Assembly (NCBI GenBank): GCA_014859095.1
Contig: JACUUV010000025.1
Span: forward strand, 1 to 37,940
Reading direction: 5' to 3'
Length of the DNA stretch: 37,940 bases
DNA from: Clostridia bacterium
GTDB taxonomy: Bacteria > Bacillota > Clostridia > Peptostreptococcales > Acidaminobacteraceae
Shown: positions 7,037 through 14,549 of the stretch, one piece after another
Layout: every line of letters starts with the position of its first letter
How positions within the stretch are numbered: position 1 is the first letter of the stretch
The notes under the pieces: generated by a model
What the model was told of the DNA's origin: nothing
Seen by the model: the letters and a program-made list of their open reading frames with translations, nothing else
The model's database searches: none
Program-made: the position numbers and the translations under genes

Positions 7037-8446
7037 ATGCGTTTACTGGAGGCACTTGAAAGTATCAACAATGAGGGGCTGACTTCTTTTCATATGCCTG
7101 GACATAAAAGCGGGAGATTGATCGGTGAGTCACTGAAACTATTTTTAGCCTATGATATAACCGAAATACCTGGTGCGGATAATTTGCACCATTCTGAATC
7201 GTGTATACTGGATACGAAAGTCGCCATCTCAGAGTATTATGGTTCTCAGTTGAGTGAGATTCTTGTGGGAGGCAGTACTATCGGATTGATATCCGCCATA
7301 ATGGGAGCAACCCAAAGAGGGGATGAAATCCTCATCAACCGCAATGCGCATCAATCCGTGTACAATGCCGTTGAACTGCAAGGTCTCAAACCCTATTTTA
7401 TTGCTCCTGAATTTGACGAACGTTTTGGCATCCCGATTGGGATCGACATCCAAAAGTTGAAAGACAGAATCAAGAGCATGATAGCGCCAAGTGTCTGCGT
7501 GCTCACTTATCCCACTTACGAGGGCATCTGCTATCCGATTGAAGACTTGATCAAAGTTTGTCATGAAGCCGGTATGGTTGTGTTAGTAGACGAGGCACAT
7601 GGTGCGCATTTGAAGCTCTTCGGCGGACCATTAAGGTCGTCTCTTGAGCTCGGGGCGGACATAGTGGTACAAAGTTTTCACAAGACGCTTCCAGCAATGA
7701 CCCAAACCGCATGTATCCATTTTTCAAAGACAAGCAGGTTGAGCGACAATCAGATGGACACAATCCTTTGGCACCTTAAAGTGCTTCAGACCAGCAGCCC
7801 CTCCTATGTATTGATGGCTTCCGTTGACAGAATGCTTCGTGTTTTAGAGGATCAAGGTCATGAGTATGCCGAGCGGCTGAAAGCAAGAATCGAAGCATAC
7901 TATAAAGAAGTGTCGGAGCTCAAAACTTTGAAAAGCTACAATCTGGCAAATCAGGACATCGGTAAAATCATCATTTCCATCACACCAGGTTATTACGATG
8001 ATGAGCATTGGAACTGCGAAATTCTGGCAGATCAATTAAGAAATGTTCACCGGATTCAGGTGGAATACGCAACGAAAAACATGTGTCTTTTGATGACAAG
8101 TATCGCCAATGAAGACGAGGATTTTGAGCGTCTTGAAAGTGCACTTGAACAAATTGACGCAGAAATCATCCTGAAAGCAGCGCATCCAGACCATCAAACG
8201 AGGCTACCATTTGGTCAAGTATATGAAAGCATTTCCGATCCAGGAGTTCACATTCATAAAGCAAATGAAGCCAGAAACATGACGCGTGTCAAAGTGCCCA
8301 TGAGTGAGTCTATCGGTCAAATTGCCGGAGAATACGTCATTCCTTATCCACCAGGTATTCCTGTGATTGTACCTGGAGAGCGGATCATAAAAGAATCTCT
8401 CCGATTGGTACCGGAAACAATGAAAGAAATCTATATTTTGAGGTGA
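7037..8446 (+). CDS. PLP-dependent Orn/Lys/Arg decarboxylase family protein (YaaO-like)
   Basis: A 469-residue fold-type I enzyme. It shows FHMPGHKSG (residues 18-26), the PLP-contacting DEAHGAH (185-191) and the PLP lysine Lys216 in SFHKTLPA. The C-terminal part carries MTRVKVPMSESIGQ and YPPGIPVIVPGE, typical of the short, wing-less bacterial family (YaaO, SpeA of Bacillus). These remove the carboxyl group from arginine, lysine or ornithine; the substrate cannot be told here. Its position at the head of the darA-holB-ricT cluster matches yaaO of Bacillus. The start ATG has a modest CACGGGGAT upstream. Confidence 0.88.
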   Translation: MRLLEALESINNEGLTSFHMPGHKSGRLIGESLKLFLAYDITEIPGADNLHHSESCILDTKVAISEYYGSQLSEILVGGSTIGLISAIMGATQRGDEILINRNAHQSVYNAVELQGLKPYFIAPEFDERFGIPIGIDIQKLKDRIKSMIAPSVCVLTYPTYEGICYPIEDLIKVCHEAGMVVLVDEAHGAHLKLFGGPLRSSLELGADIVVQSFHKTLPAMTQTACIHFSKTSRLSDNQMDTILWHLKVLQTSSPSYVLMASVDRMLRVLEDQGHEYAERLKARIEAYYKEVSELKTLKSYNLANQDIGKIIISITPGYYDDEHWNCEILADQLRNVHRIQVEYATKNMCLLMTSIANEDEDFERLESALEQIDAEIILKAAHPDHQTRLPFGQVYESISDPGVHIHKANEARNMTRVKVPMSESIGQIAGEYVIPYPPGIPVIVPGERIIKESLRLVPETMKEIYILR

Positions 8447-8450
8447 AACC

Positions 8451-9011
8451 ATGGATAAGATCAAAAAAGAGTTGCTCGAATGGGGTCAAGCCATTCTGAT
8501 CACTCTTGTAGTTTTTTTACTATACAATATATTTTTTGGAACGACAACTGTTTACAATACTTCGATGTATCCAACACTAGTCGAGAAAGACATGCTTTTT
8601 ATGTTAAAAGTGGGTTCTATCGAGCAGGGAGACATCGTGTCCTTCAAATCCCAGTTGACTTTGACGAAAGCGGATTACGAGGGACTCAACTTCATACAGA
8701 AAATTCTCCATAAGGAAGGCGAGAGAAAAAATCTCATCAAGAGGGTCATTGCAGGGCCTGGAGATTCGATTTCAATCATCAGTGGCGTTGTGACTGTCAA
8801 TGGTAAAGTGCTCGAGGAACCCTATATCAACTCCAACACGAATAAGGACATCGACGCAATGTTTGTCGGAGAAGGTAAGTATTTCATGATGGGTGACAAC
8901 AGGAGTGTGAGTTATGACTCCAGAGACCTGGGACTCGTCGATGAAGAAGATATAATCGGCAAAGTGCTTTTCAGATTTATGCCACTCAAAAAAATGGGAA
9001 CCGTGAATTAA
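8451..9011 (+). CDS. lepB: signal peptidase I
   Basis: A 186-residue membrane-anchored serine protease that cleaves Sec signal peptides outside the membrane. One N-terminal helix (residues 13-30) is followed by the catalytic serine Ser38 in NTSMYP, the general-base lysine Lys97 in LIKRVIAGPGD, and the box GDNRSVSYDSRDLG. It begins 4 bases after the decarboxylase stop behind TTGAGGTGA, so the two are co-transcribed. In Bacillus this slot is held by tmk (thymidylate kinase), which is absent here. Confidence 0.93.
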   Translation: MDKIKKELLEWGQAILITLVVFLLYNIFFGTTTVYNTSMYPTLVEKDMLFMLKVGSIEQGDIVSFKSQLTLTKADYEGLNFIQKILHKEGERKNLIKRVIAGPGDSISIISGVVTVNGKVLEEPYINSNTNKDIDAMFVGEGKYFMMGDNRSVSYDSRDLGLVDEEDIIGKVLFRFMPLKKMGTVN

Positions 9012-9038
9012 TTGACGTTTTTGTGGTATACTTATAAT
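9012..9038 (+). promoter_or_regulatory. probable promoter of darA
   Basis: TTGACG (9012-9017) directly after the lepB stop and TATAAT (9033-9038) with a 15-base spacer; neighbouring TAATAA offers a 17-base option. It would start a darA-holB-ricT transcript. Confidence 0.5.
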
Positions 9039-9063
9039 AATAATCTCATGAGGAGGCGTTATT

Positions 9064-9387
9064 ATGAAATTGATTATAGCAATTGTCCACGACGAAGATG
9101 CTCACACATTGGTTAAAAAATTGACAGCTGAGGATTTTGGTGTCACAAAGTTGGCTTCAACAGGCGGATTTTTGAAATCTGGCAATACGACTTTGATTAT
9201 CGGCACGCCAAAAGTACGTGTCGAACAAGCCACAAAGATCATCGAGGACACATGCAAGACTCGAAAAGAGATTACCACAACGACTTCACTTATGGGTGAC
9301 AATAGTGTCATGGGAATGCCGCTCGAGATTTCTGTCGGCGGAGCCACTGTTTTTGTCATCGATGTGGAAGATTACTTGAAATTGTAG
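9064..9387 (+). CDS. darA: PII-like cyclic-di-AMP receptor
   Basis: A 107-residue protein of the DarA/PstA/YaaQ family, small trimeric PII-like proteins that bind cyclic di-AMP. The sequence starts MKLIIAIVHDEDAH, contains STGGFLKSGNTTLIIG and VGGATVFVIDVEDY, the conserved B-loop and ligand-pocket segments of the family. Length is normal. AGGAGGCG precedes the ATG. Position directly before holB is the same as in Bacillus and many Firmicutes (where yaaR lies between). The partner protein controlled by DarA is not evident from this window. Confidence 0.93.
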   Translation: MKLIIAIVHDEDAHTLVKKLTAEDFGVTKLASTGGFLKSGNTTLIIGTPKVRVEQATKIIEDTCKTRKEITTTTSLMGDNSVMGMPLEISVGGATVFVIDVEDYLKL

Positions 9388-9400
9388 AGGAATCAGACCT

Positions 9401-10264
9401 ATGAATGTGTTTCACACCCAGCGTCAGTTTTTGACTGATGCACTTAATAAAAACCGTTTGTCCCATAGCTATATCTTTTCTGGAACCGAGGATTTACAAT
9501 TTGCAAAAGCAATTGCAAAGATGATTTTATGCAAACAGGAACACACAGGATGTGATTCCTGTTCGTCTTGTCTAAAAGTGAATTCCGAAAATCATCCCGA
9601 CCTGAAACTGGTGTCACCGGATGGGGCATCCATTAAGAATGCTCAAGTGGAGGAGCTGCAGGAGTACATGTTCATTAGACCGTATGAGAGCAAACATAAA
9701 ATTGCCATCATACATCAATCGCATTTGATGACAGAATCAGCTCAGAACAGGCTGCTCAAAATTCTGGAAGAACCACCAGAGTATGCGATTTTTCTGTTCT
9801 TGACCCAAAATTTGGAAGGCATGCTTGAAACGCTCCAATCAAGATGTCAAGTCCTCGGATTCAATTTGGATGGTGAGTCCGAAACGGACAATTCGCCTGA
9901 AATCACCGATAAGGCAGTTGATTTTATCCAAAGTATCGAGAATCGGGATATGGGCAGGATACTGGAATTTAGTGCATATGCGAAACAAGATAAGCAAAGG
10001 TTTGTTATATTTTTAAATAGAGTTATAATTATATTGAGAGATTTGATGATTTTTAGGGAAACCCAAAATAAACAATTGATTCATGAAGTTAATTTTTCTA
10101 TACTTGAAGAGAGAGGACAATTGATGAAATTATCTGGCAAATTAAGCAGAAAACAGATGGTGGAACTCATTTTGACCATAGATCACGTGGAACAAAAAAT
10201 AAAAAACAATATGAATTTTGATTTGACAGTAGATAGCCTGCTGTTTCATTGCATAGAAGACTAG
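9401..10264 (+). CDS. holB: DNA polymerase III delta' subunit
   Basis: A 287-residue AAA+ clamp-loader subunit. The N-terminal half shows SHSYIFSGTED, where the Walker A lysine region is degenerate as expected for delta', the four-cysteine zinc site Cys44/51/54/57 (CDSCSSC), NRLLKILEEPPE and the SRC motif (LQSRCQVL). The C-terminal part is a helical collar domain. It works with DnaX and HolA to load the beta clamp. It starts 13 bases after darA and its end lies 8 bases before the ricT start, so one operon is likely. Confidence 0.93.
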   Translation: MNVFHTQRQFLTDALNKNRLSHSYIFSGTEDLQFAKAIAKMILCKQEHTGCDSCSSCLKVNSENHPDLKLVSPDGASIKNAQVEELQEYMFIRPYESKHKIAIIHQSHLMTESAQNRLLKILEEPPEYAIFLFLTQNLEGMLETLQSRCQVLGFNLDGESETDNSPEITDKAVDFIQSIENRDMGRILEFSAYAKQDKQRFVIFLNRVIIILRDLMIFRETQNKQLIHEVNFSILEERGQLMKLSGKLSRKQMVELILTIDHVEQKIKNNMNFDLTVDSLLFHCIED

Positions 10265-10272
10265 GAGGAAAG

Positions 10273-11181
10273 ATGATCACTGTTGTTGGTGTGAGATTTA
10301 AGAAAGCGGGCAAAATCTACTATTTCGATCCAGGCGATGTGGCTGTTGAAAAAGACAATCATGTCATAGTGGAAACCGCTAGGGGCATAGAGTATGGTGA
10401 GTGTGTCATCGGTAAGAGGGATATTCCCGAAGACCAGATCGTAAGTCCTCTCAAACCTGTACTCAGAGTATCGACTGCTGAAGACAATGCTAACCACCTT
10501 GCCAATAAGGAAAAGGCAAAAGAGGCTTTTTCGATTTGTATAGATAAGATCAAAACGCATGAACTGGACATGAAACTTATAGATGTCGAGTATACTTTTG
10601 ATAATAATAAAGTGATTTTTTATTTTACAGCAGATGGTAGGATCGATTTCAGAGAACTCGTCAAAGATCTTGCCGCAATATTCAGAACGCGTATTGAACT
10701 CAGACAGATTGGTGTCAGAGACGAGTCGAAAATGGTCAAAGGCCTTGGTCCATGCGGGCGAGAGATTTGTTGTGGCAGTTGGCTTGGAGACTTTGCACCT
10801 GTATCCATAAAAATGGCGAAAGATCAGAGCTTATCGCTCAATCCGGTTAAAATTTCAGGACTTTGCGGTAGATTGATGTGTTGTCTCAAATACGAATATG
10901 ACACATATGTACAGATTCGTGTTGGAATGCCCAACAGGGGCGACAAGGTTAAAACACCGGATGGTCTCGCTTACGTGGTGGATACCAATATTTTGCATGA
11001 GCAGGCTAAAGTAAGACATATTGTCAAAGAAAAACCAGAGGAACTCAGCGAGGACTTCGTTTCCTATCATAAGGATTTGATTAAAGTTGTTGAGGTCAGC
11101 CGATATTCATCGTCCAGTCCAAAACCTGTAGTTGATGCGGCTCCGGTGGACTTTGCCGAACTCAAAAAATTAGAAGATTGA
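10273..11181 (+). CDS. ricT: PSP1-domain RicT (YaaT) Fe-S protein
   Basis: A 302-residue protein of the YaaT/RicT family, part of the RicA-RicF-RicT complex that in Bacillus binds RNase Y and promotes maturation of operon mRNAs, besides roles in competence and sporulation. Conserved cysteines lie in GPCGREICCGSWL (161, 166, 167) and SGLCGRLMCCLKYEYD (198, 203, 204), matching the cluster-binding set. The start ATG 10273 follows AGGAGGA at perfect spacing; the frame also runs upstream into holB, but that start lacks a ribosome site. A terminator-like hairpin follows. ricA and ricF are not in the window. Confidence 0.92.
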   Translation: MITVVGVRFKKAGKIYYFDPGDVAVEKDNHVIVETARGIEYGECVIGKRDIPEDQIVSPLKPVLRVSTAEDNANHLANKEKAKEAFSICIDKIKTHELDMKLIDVEYTFDNNKVIFYFTADGRIDFRELVKDLAAIFRTRIELRQIGVRDESKMVKGLGPCGREICCGSWLGDFAPVSIKMAKDQSLSLNPVKISGLCGRLMCCLKYEYDTYVQIRVGMPNRGDKVKTPDGLAYVVDTNILHEQAKVRHIVKEKPEELSEDFVSYHKDLIKVVEVSRYSSSSPKPVVDAAPVDFAELKKLED

Positions 11182-11188
11182 TTATGCG

Positions 11189-11230
11189 GACGTTTTGAAC
11201 CTGATTTCAGTTTCAAAGCGTCTTATTTTT
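11189..11230 (+). terminator. intrinsic terminator or attenuator after ricT
   Basis: Stem GACGTTTTGAA (11189-11199) and TTCAAAGCGTC (11212-11222) with one wobble pair, then TTATTTTT. trmN6 begins only 10 bases later with its ribosome site in the tail, so read-through must supply some trmN6 message or a hidden promoter exists. Confidence 0.6.
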
Positions 11231-11240
11231 GGAGAAGATT

Positions 11241-12029
11241 ATGAAAAATGAAATGGATCTGGTGTTACCACATGAGCGTGTCGATGACTTGCAACTCAAA
11301 GGACTTAAGATCATCCAAGATCCCAAGGGCTTTTGTTTTGGCATTGATGCGGTTCTTCTAAGCAACTTCACCAAACTCAAATCGGGTGACACTGTGGTGG
11401 AATTTGGAACCGGTACAGGAATTATTCCGATTTTGTTGTCCGGGAAAACCGAATTCAAGAAAATCTATGCTTTTGAGGTACAAGAGCAAATGGCTGAAAT
11501 GGCCACAAGGAGCATCCGGCTCAATGGCCTTGAGGATCGGATTGAAGTCGTTCATGCCAATTTGATCGATGCGATTGACTATGTTCCCCTGGGAAGTGTG
11601 GATGTTGTTGTTTCCAACCCACCGTATATGTCGGGCACCGGGGGACTTAAAAATCCATCGGACCTGAAGGCGATTTCTAGACATGAAGTGCTTTGTACAC
11701 TTGAAGACATTGTGGAAAAAGCGGCCAAATTGTTGAAATTCAAAGGGAAATTCTATTTAATCCACAGGCCAAATCGATTGGTGGATATTTTTGTGCTTTG
11801 TCGAAAGTATAAATTGGAGCCTAAACGGATTCGAATGATTCAGCCTTTTGTTCATAAAAGTCCCAACATTTGTCTGATTCAATGTGTGAAAGGCGGTAAT
11901 TCCGAACTCCATGTTCAGGAACCTCTCATTGTCTACGAACAAGGTGGGACATTCACAAAAGAAATATATGAAATCTACGGCATGGAAAATATAACGGCGT
12001 TCACGAAAGAGAACGGGGAGGATTCATGA
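11241..12029 (+). CDS. trmN6: tRNA1(Val) A37 N6-methyltransferase family protein (YabB)
   Basis: A 262-residue SAM-dependent methyltransferase. Motif I is VVEFGTGTGIIPILL, and the amino-methyltransferase motif NPPYM follows near residue 128. The N-terminal GFCFGIDAVLLSNF is typical of TrmN6/YabB. It is expected to methylate adenine 37 of tRNA-Val. The ATG at 11241 follows GGAGAAG; a TTG four codons upstream is in frame but sits inside the ribosome site. The stop overlaps the start of rsmI, as in Bacillus, where a GIY-YIG gene (yazA) is inserted; that gene is missing here. Confidence 0.88.
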   Translation: MKNEMDLVLPHERVDDLQLKGLKIIQDPKGFCFGIDAVLLSNFTKLKSGDTVVEFGTGTGIIPILLSGKTEFKKIYAFEVQEQMAEMATRSIRLNGLEDRIEVVHANLIDAIDYVPLGSVDVVVSNPPYMSGTGGLKNPSDLKAISRHEVLCTLEDIVEKAAKLLKFKGKFYLIHRPNRLVDIFVLCRKYKLEPKRIRMIQPFVHKSPNICLIQCVKGGNSELHVQEPLIVYEQGGTFTKEIYEIYGMENITAFTKENGEDS

Positions 12030-12859
12030 TGTCCGGAAAACTTTATTTGTGCGGAACACCCATTGGGAATCTTGAAGATATCACATTCAGAGTGCTAGAG
12101 ACACTCAAATCCTGTGATGTGGTCTATGCTGAGGATACAAGGCATTCCTTAAGACTTCTTAATCACTTCGGCATCAGCAAACCCCTTCACAGCTACCATG
12201 ACCACAATCAGGAGCAAGCCGGAAATGAAATCATATCCAAAGTTCAAATGGGGGAAAAGGTGGCTCTGGTGACCGATGCTGGAATGCCTGGAATTTCGGA
12301 CCCTGGTGAAAATCTGGTGATCAAATGCATAGAAACGGATACATCTTTTGAAATCATCCCGGGAGTGACCGCATTTTCAATGGCACTTGTCGGTTCGGGA
12401 TTTTCAACGGGTCAGTTTGTATTTGAAGGGTTTTTGAGTCGTGATAAAAGGCAAAAGAGAAAGCATATCGAAAGATTGAAGTATGAGAGGCGTACACTTC
12501 TGTTTTATGAATCGCCCCATAGACTCAAGGAGACATTGCGATTGCTTCATGAAGGTCTTGGTGATCGAAAAGCGGTAGTAGCGAGGGAACTCACCAAGAG
12601 GTTTGAGACTTTCCAGCGTGGCACTCTTACAGAATTGATGGCCTTTTATGAATCAGAGACTGTGAAAGGTGAAATCGTCATTGTTCTTGAAGGCGGTGAT
12701 ATTGATCCAGAACCGGTCGTTGATTTTTCAGGAATTCCGATCAAAGAGAGGTATGAGTTTTTAATGGAAAGCGGACTTGACAACAAGGAAGCTATGAAGA
12801 GGATTGCCAAAGAACGCAACATGAAAAAAACGGATGTCTATTCCCTTTTGTTGGAATAA
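12026..12859 (+). CDS. rsmI: 16S rRNA (cytidine1402-2'-O)-methyltransferase
   Basis: A 277-residue SAM methyltransferase of the tetrapyrrole-methylase fold that modifies C1402 of 16S rRNA in the decoding centre. Visible motifs are LYLCGTPIGNLEDIT at the N terminus, YAEDTRHS, LVTDAGMPGISDPG and the FEGFLSRDKRQKRK segment. Length is normal. It starts at an ATG overlapping the trmN6 stop, behind GGGGAGGA, so it is coupled to trmN6. Convergent with abrB; a strong shared hairpin separates them. Confidence 0.94.
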   Translation: MMSGKLYLCGTPIGNLEDITFRVLETLKSCDVVYAEDTRHSLRLLNHFGISKPLHSYHDHNQEQAGNEIISKVQMGEKVALVTDAGMPGISDPGENLVIKCIETDTSFEIIPGVTAFSMALVGSGFSTGQFVFEGFLSRDKRQKRKHIERLKYERRTLLFYESPHRLKETLRLLHEGLGDRKAVVARELTKRFETFQRGTLTELMAFYESETVKGEIVIVLEGGDIDPEPVVDFSGIPIKERYEFLMESGLDNKEAMKRIAKERNMKKTDVYSLLLE

Positions 12860-12876
12860 AAATCCGATTAAACGCA

Positions 12877-12905
12877 TAAAAAACCCCAGGCGTAGGTCGC
12901 CTGGG
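12877..12905 (-). terminator. intrinsic terminator of abrB
   Basis: Eight-base GC-rich stem CCCAGGCG (12885-12892) and CGCCTGGG (12898-12905), loop TAGGT. The T-run lies on the minus-strand side (12878-12883), so it mainly ends abrB transcripts; it may slow rsmI transcripts as well. Confidence 0.8.
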
Positions 12906-12912
12906 ATCAATT

Positions 12913-13155
12913 TTACAATTCTTTGATTTCATCCACGCATGATGGACAAATGTTTTTTCCTTTTACATTTTTTACACCTTTGGCTTGACCACAGAAAATA
13001 CATGCCGGCTCATATTTTTTAAGGATGATCGTTTCACCTTCGGTGAAAATCTCTAAAGCATCTTTTTCGCCAATCGCCAATGTTCTTCTCAGTTCGATAG
13101 GAATAACAACTCTTCCGAGTTCGTCAACCTTACGTACGATACCTGTCGATTTCAT
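12913..13155 (-). CDS. abrB: AbrB/SpoVT-type regulator with C-terminal zinc ribbon
   Basis: An 80-residue transition-state-type regulator. The N-terminal swapped-hairpin DNA-binding domain reads MKSTGIVRKVDELGRVVIPI and ends near residue 50. The tail holds CIFC and CPSC, a four-cysteine zinc site (about residues 54-75) found in many clostridial homologues but absent in Bacillus AbrB. The ATG at 13155 follows AGGAGG; one more upstream codon (TTG) is in frame but not needed. Gene position beside rsmI and metG matches Bacillus. It has its own consensus promoter with a dyad over the -10, suggesting autorepression. Confidence 0.88.
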   Translation of the reverse strand: MKSTGIVRKVDELGRVVIPIELRRTLAIGEKDALEIFTEGETIILKKYEPACIFCGQAKGVKNVKGKNICPSCVDEIKEL

Positions 13156-13192
13156 CAAAAACCTCCTGTTCGCTATAATGATTTATAAGTGA

Positions 13193-13221
13193 ATCATAAT
13201 ATAATAATTTCCAGTTGTCAA
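13193..13221 (-). promoter_or_regulatory. sigma-A promoter of abrB
   Basis: Minus strand TTGACA (13221-13216), 17 bases, TATGAT (13198-13193). An inverted repeat ATGATT/AATCAT (13178-13197) covers the -10 and the start region. Confidence 0.75.
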
Positions 13222-13248
13222 CAAAATGTGGTAGAAATAAACAGTTGG

Positions 13249-13704
13249 CTAACCTTCCTGTTTTTCTTCCCCTGTTTTCTCAACTTCTGCAACAATATCC
13301 TTGAATTCCTTTATTTTGTCACCAAAATATTTGTCATAAAGAGCCTTTCCGATAGAAACAGTATGCATGAACGAAGAAAGCCCGCCGACGAAATTTTGAT
13401 TCTCATTGATGGTGTCGCTGACAGATTCAGCGGTTTCAGCTATGTTGTCAACAGTACCCCTAAACGCCTTGACATCATGAGCGACCTCATCAGTGATCGT
13501 TTCCAGATGTTTTGTGAGTAGTGGAACCACTTCCATGGTGGCATCGATACTTTTACGGTTGCCATCGACAATCTGATTCACTTGTTTGACTACAAGCAAA
13601 GCACGTCTAAGAATGAGCACCAGATAAACCAATAGGGTTACCAGACACCCCCAGAGTACGAATAATAGAAGATCTTTGAATGTGAAAATCATTTGACTGC
13701 CCAT
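13249..13704 (-). CDS. DUF948 membrane-anchored coiled-coil protein (YtxG-like)
   Basis: A 151-residue protein with one N-terminal membrane helix (residues 10-32, LLLFVLWGCLVTLLVYLVLI), then a long helical region with heptads (VVPLLTKHLETITDEVAHDV, TVDNIAETAESVSDTI) and a charged tail. This layout is that of DUF948 proteins, described as general-stress or cell-envelope proteins of unknown mechanism. The start follows GGGAGGCATTC. It stands alone between abrB and an unknown gene on the same strand. Family likely; function not known. Confidence 0.72.
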   Translation of the reverse strand: MGSQMIFTFKDLLLFVLWGCLVTLLVYLVLILRRALLVVKQVNQIVDGNRKSIDATMEVVPLLTKHLETITDEVAHDVKAFRGTVDNIAETAESVSDTINENQNFVGGLSSFMHTVSIGKALYDKYFGDKIKEFKDIVAEVEKTGEEKQEG

Positions 13705-13766
13705 GAATGCCTCCCTAGAATATATTGTTAGTCACATTATACCCCAAAAAAGATTTTGTAACAAGT

Positions 13767-14150
13767 TTAGCGGACATTGAAGGCGCGGTCTTTGATTCTG
13801 ATTTTATTTGCGTCGATATATAGTGATGAATCGTTGATATTCACAGCGAAATTTGGAATGGAAACAAAAATGTCATCGGTTTCAGAATGCTTTGCGGCAG
13901 TAAATTCACCAAACCCAAGGTCATCATAAGACACGACGTTCAGATTTTCGTTTGATAAATCGAGTTCAGATTTAAGATCGTGGTCGATGTAATAAAAAGC
14001 CTTTACATCTTCAAAAATGATTTCAACCGGGTCGACTTCGTTGCGACTGCTGATAGCGACAGAAATTTTATCAAAGTCCATATCGATGTTCAGGGAGTTT
14101 ATTTTTCCTTTGGCGAAAGCATCTAAAAACGGATGGACGTTATTAACCAT
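13767..14150 (-). CDS. hypothetical protein, 127 residues
   Basis: A soluble, acidic protein without signal peptide or membrane helix. It alternates short hydrophobic strands (KINSLNIDMDFDKISVAIS, VEIIFEDVKAFYYID, DDIFVSIPNFAVNIND), suggesting an all-beta fold. I do not recognise a family. AGAGGTGAC precedes the ATG at usual spacing. It is transcribed divergently from the metG T-box leader and lies upstream of the DUF948 gene on the same strand, 62 bases apart. Base composition is like its neighbours. Confidence 0.65.
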   Translation of the reverse strand: MVNNVHPFLDAFAKGKINSLNIDMDFDKISVAISSRNEVDPVEIIFEDVKAFYYIDHDLKSELDLSNENLNVVSYDDLGFGEFTAAKHSETDDIFVSIPNFAVNINDSSLYIDANKIRIKDRAFNVR

Positions 14151-14228
14151 AGGTCACCTCTTTCATTAGGATTAAGCAAGTATATTAATATCACATTACC
14201 ACCATACGTGCAACAAGTTTTTTTTATG

Positions 14229-14257
14229 TTGCATAAAACCAAGTGTTATGTTACAAT
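14229..14257 (+). promoter_or_regulatory. sigma-A promoter of the metG leader
   Basis: TTGCAT (14229-14234), 17 bases, TACAAT (14252-14257). Confidence 0.75.
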
Positions 14258-14269
14258 TTCCCTAAATTA

Positions 14270-14514
14270 TCGGATATAAAGGTTATGATGGGAAGAGTAC
14301 CAGTTCAAGCACCTCAAGAGAGTCGACGTTTGGTGGGAGTCGATGGTGGTGGAATGGGGAATATGGTCCTTGAACCGCCGTGCTGAAATAATTTAGGCAT
14401 GGACGTGGGTGTACGTTATAGCACAGTGCTGAGCACATCGAGGGCTGCATTTGCAGAACTAGGGTGGTACCGCGGAATTTACTTTCGTCCCTATTGTAGG
14501 GAGGGGAGTTTTTT
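14270..14514 (+). promoter_or_regulatory. T-box riboswitch of metG (methionine, AUG specifier)
   Basis: The canonical T-box AGGGTGGTACCGCGG is at 14461-14475, followed by a terminator stem ACTTTCGTCCCT (14481-14492) with AGGGAGGGGAGT (14498-14509) and a T-run. Stem I is closed by GTTCAAG and CTTGAAC (14369-14375), with GAATATGG on its 3' side giving an AUG specifier at 14363-14365. Together with the promoter this accounts for the roughly 400-base space before metG. Confidence 0.9.
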
Positions 14515-14549
14515 GTTTTTTGTATAAAAAGAATGAGGAGAGTGACTTT

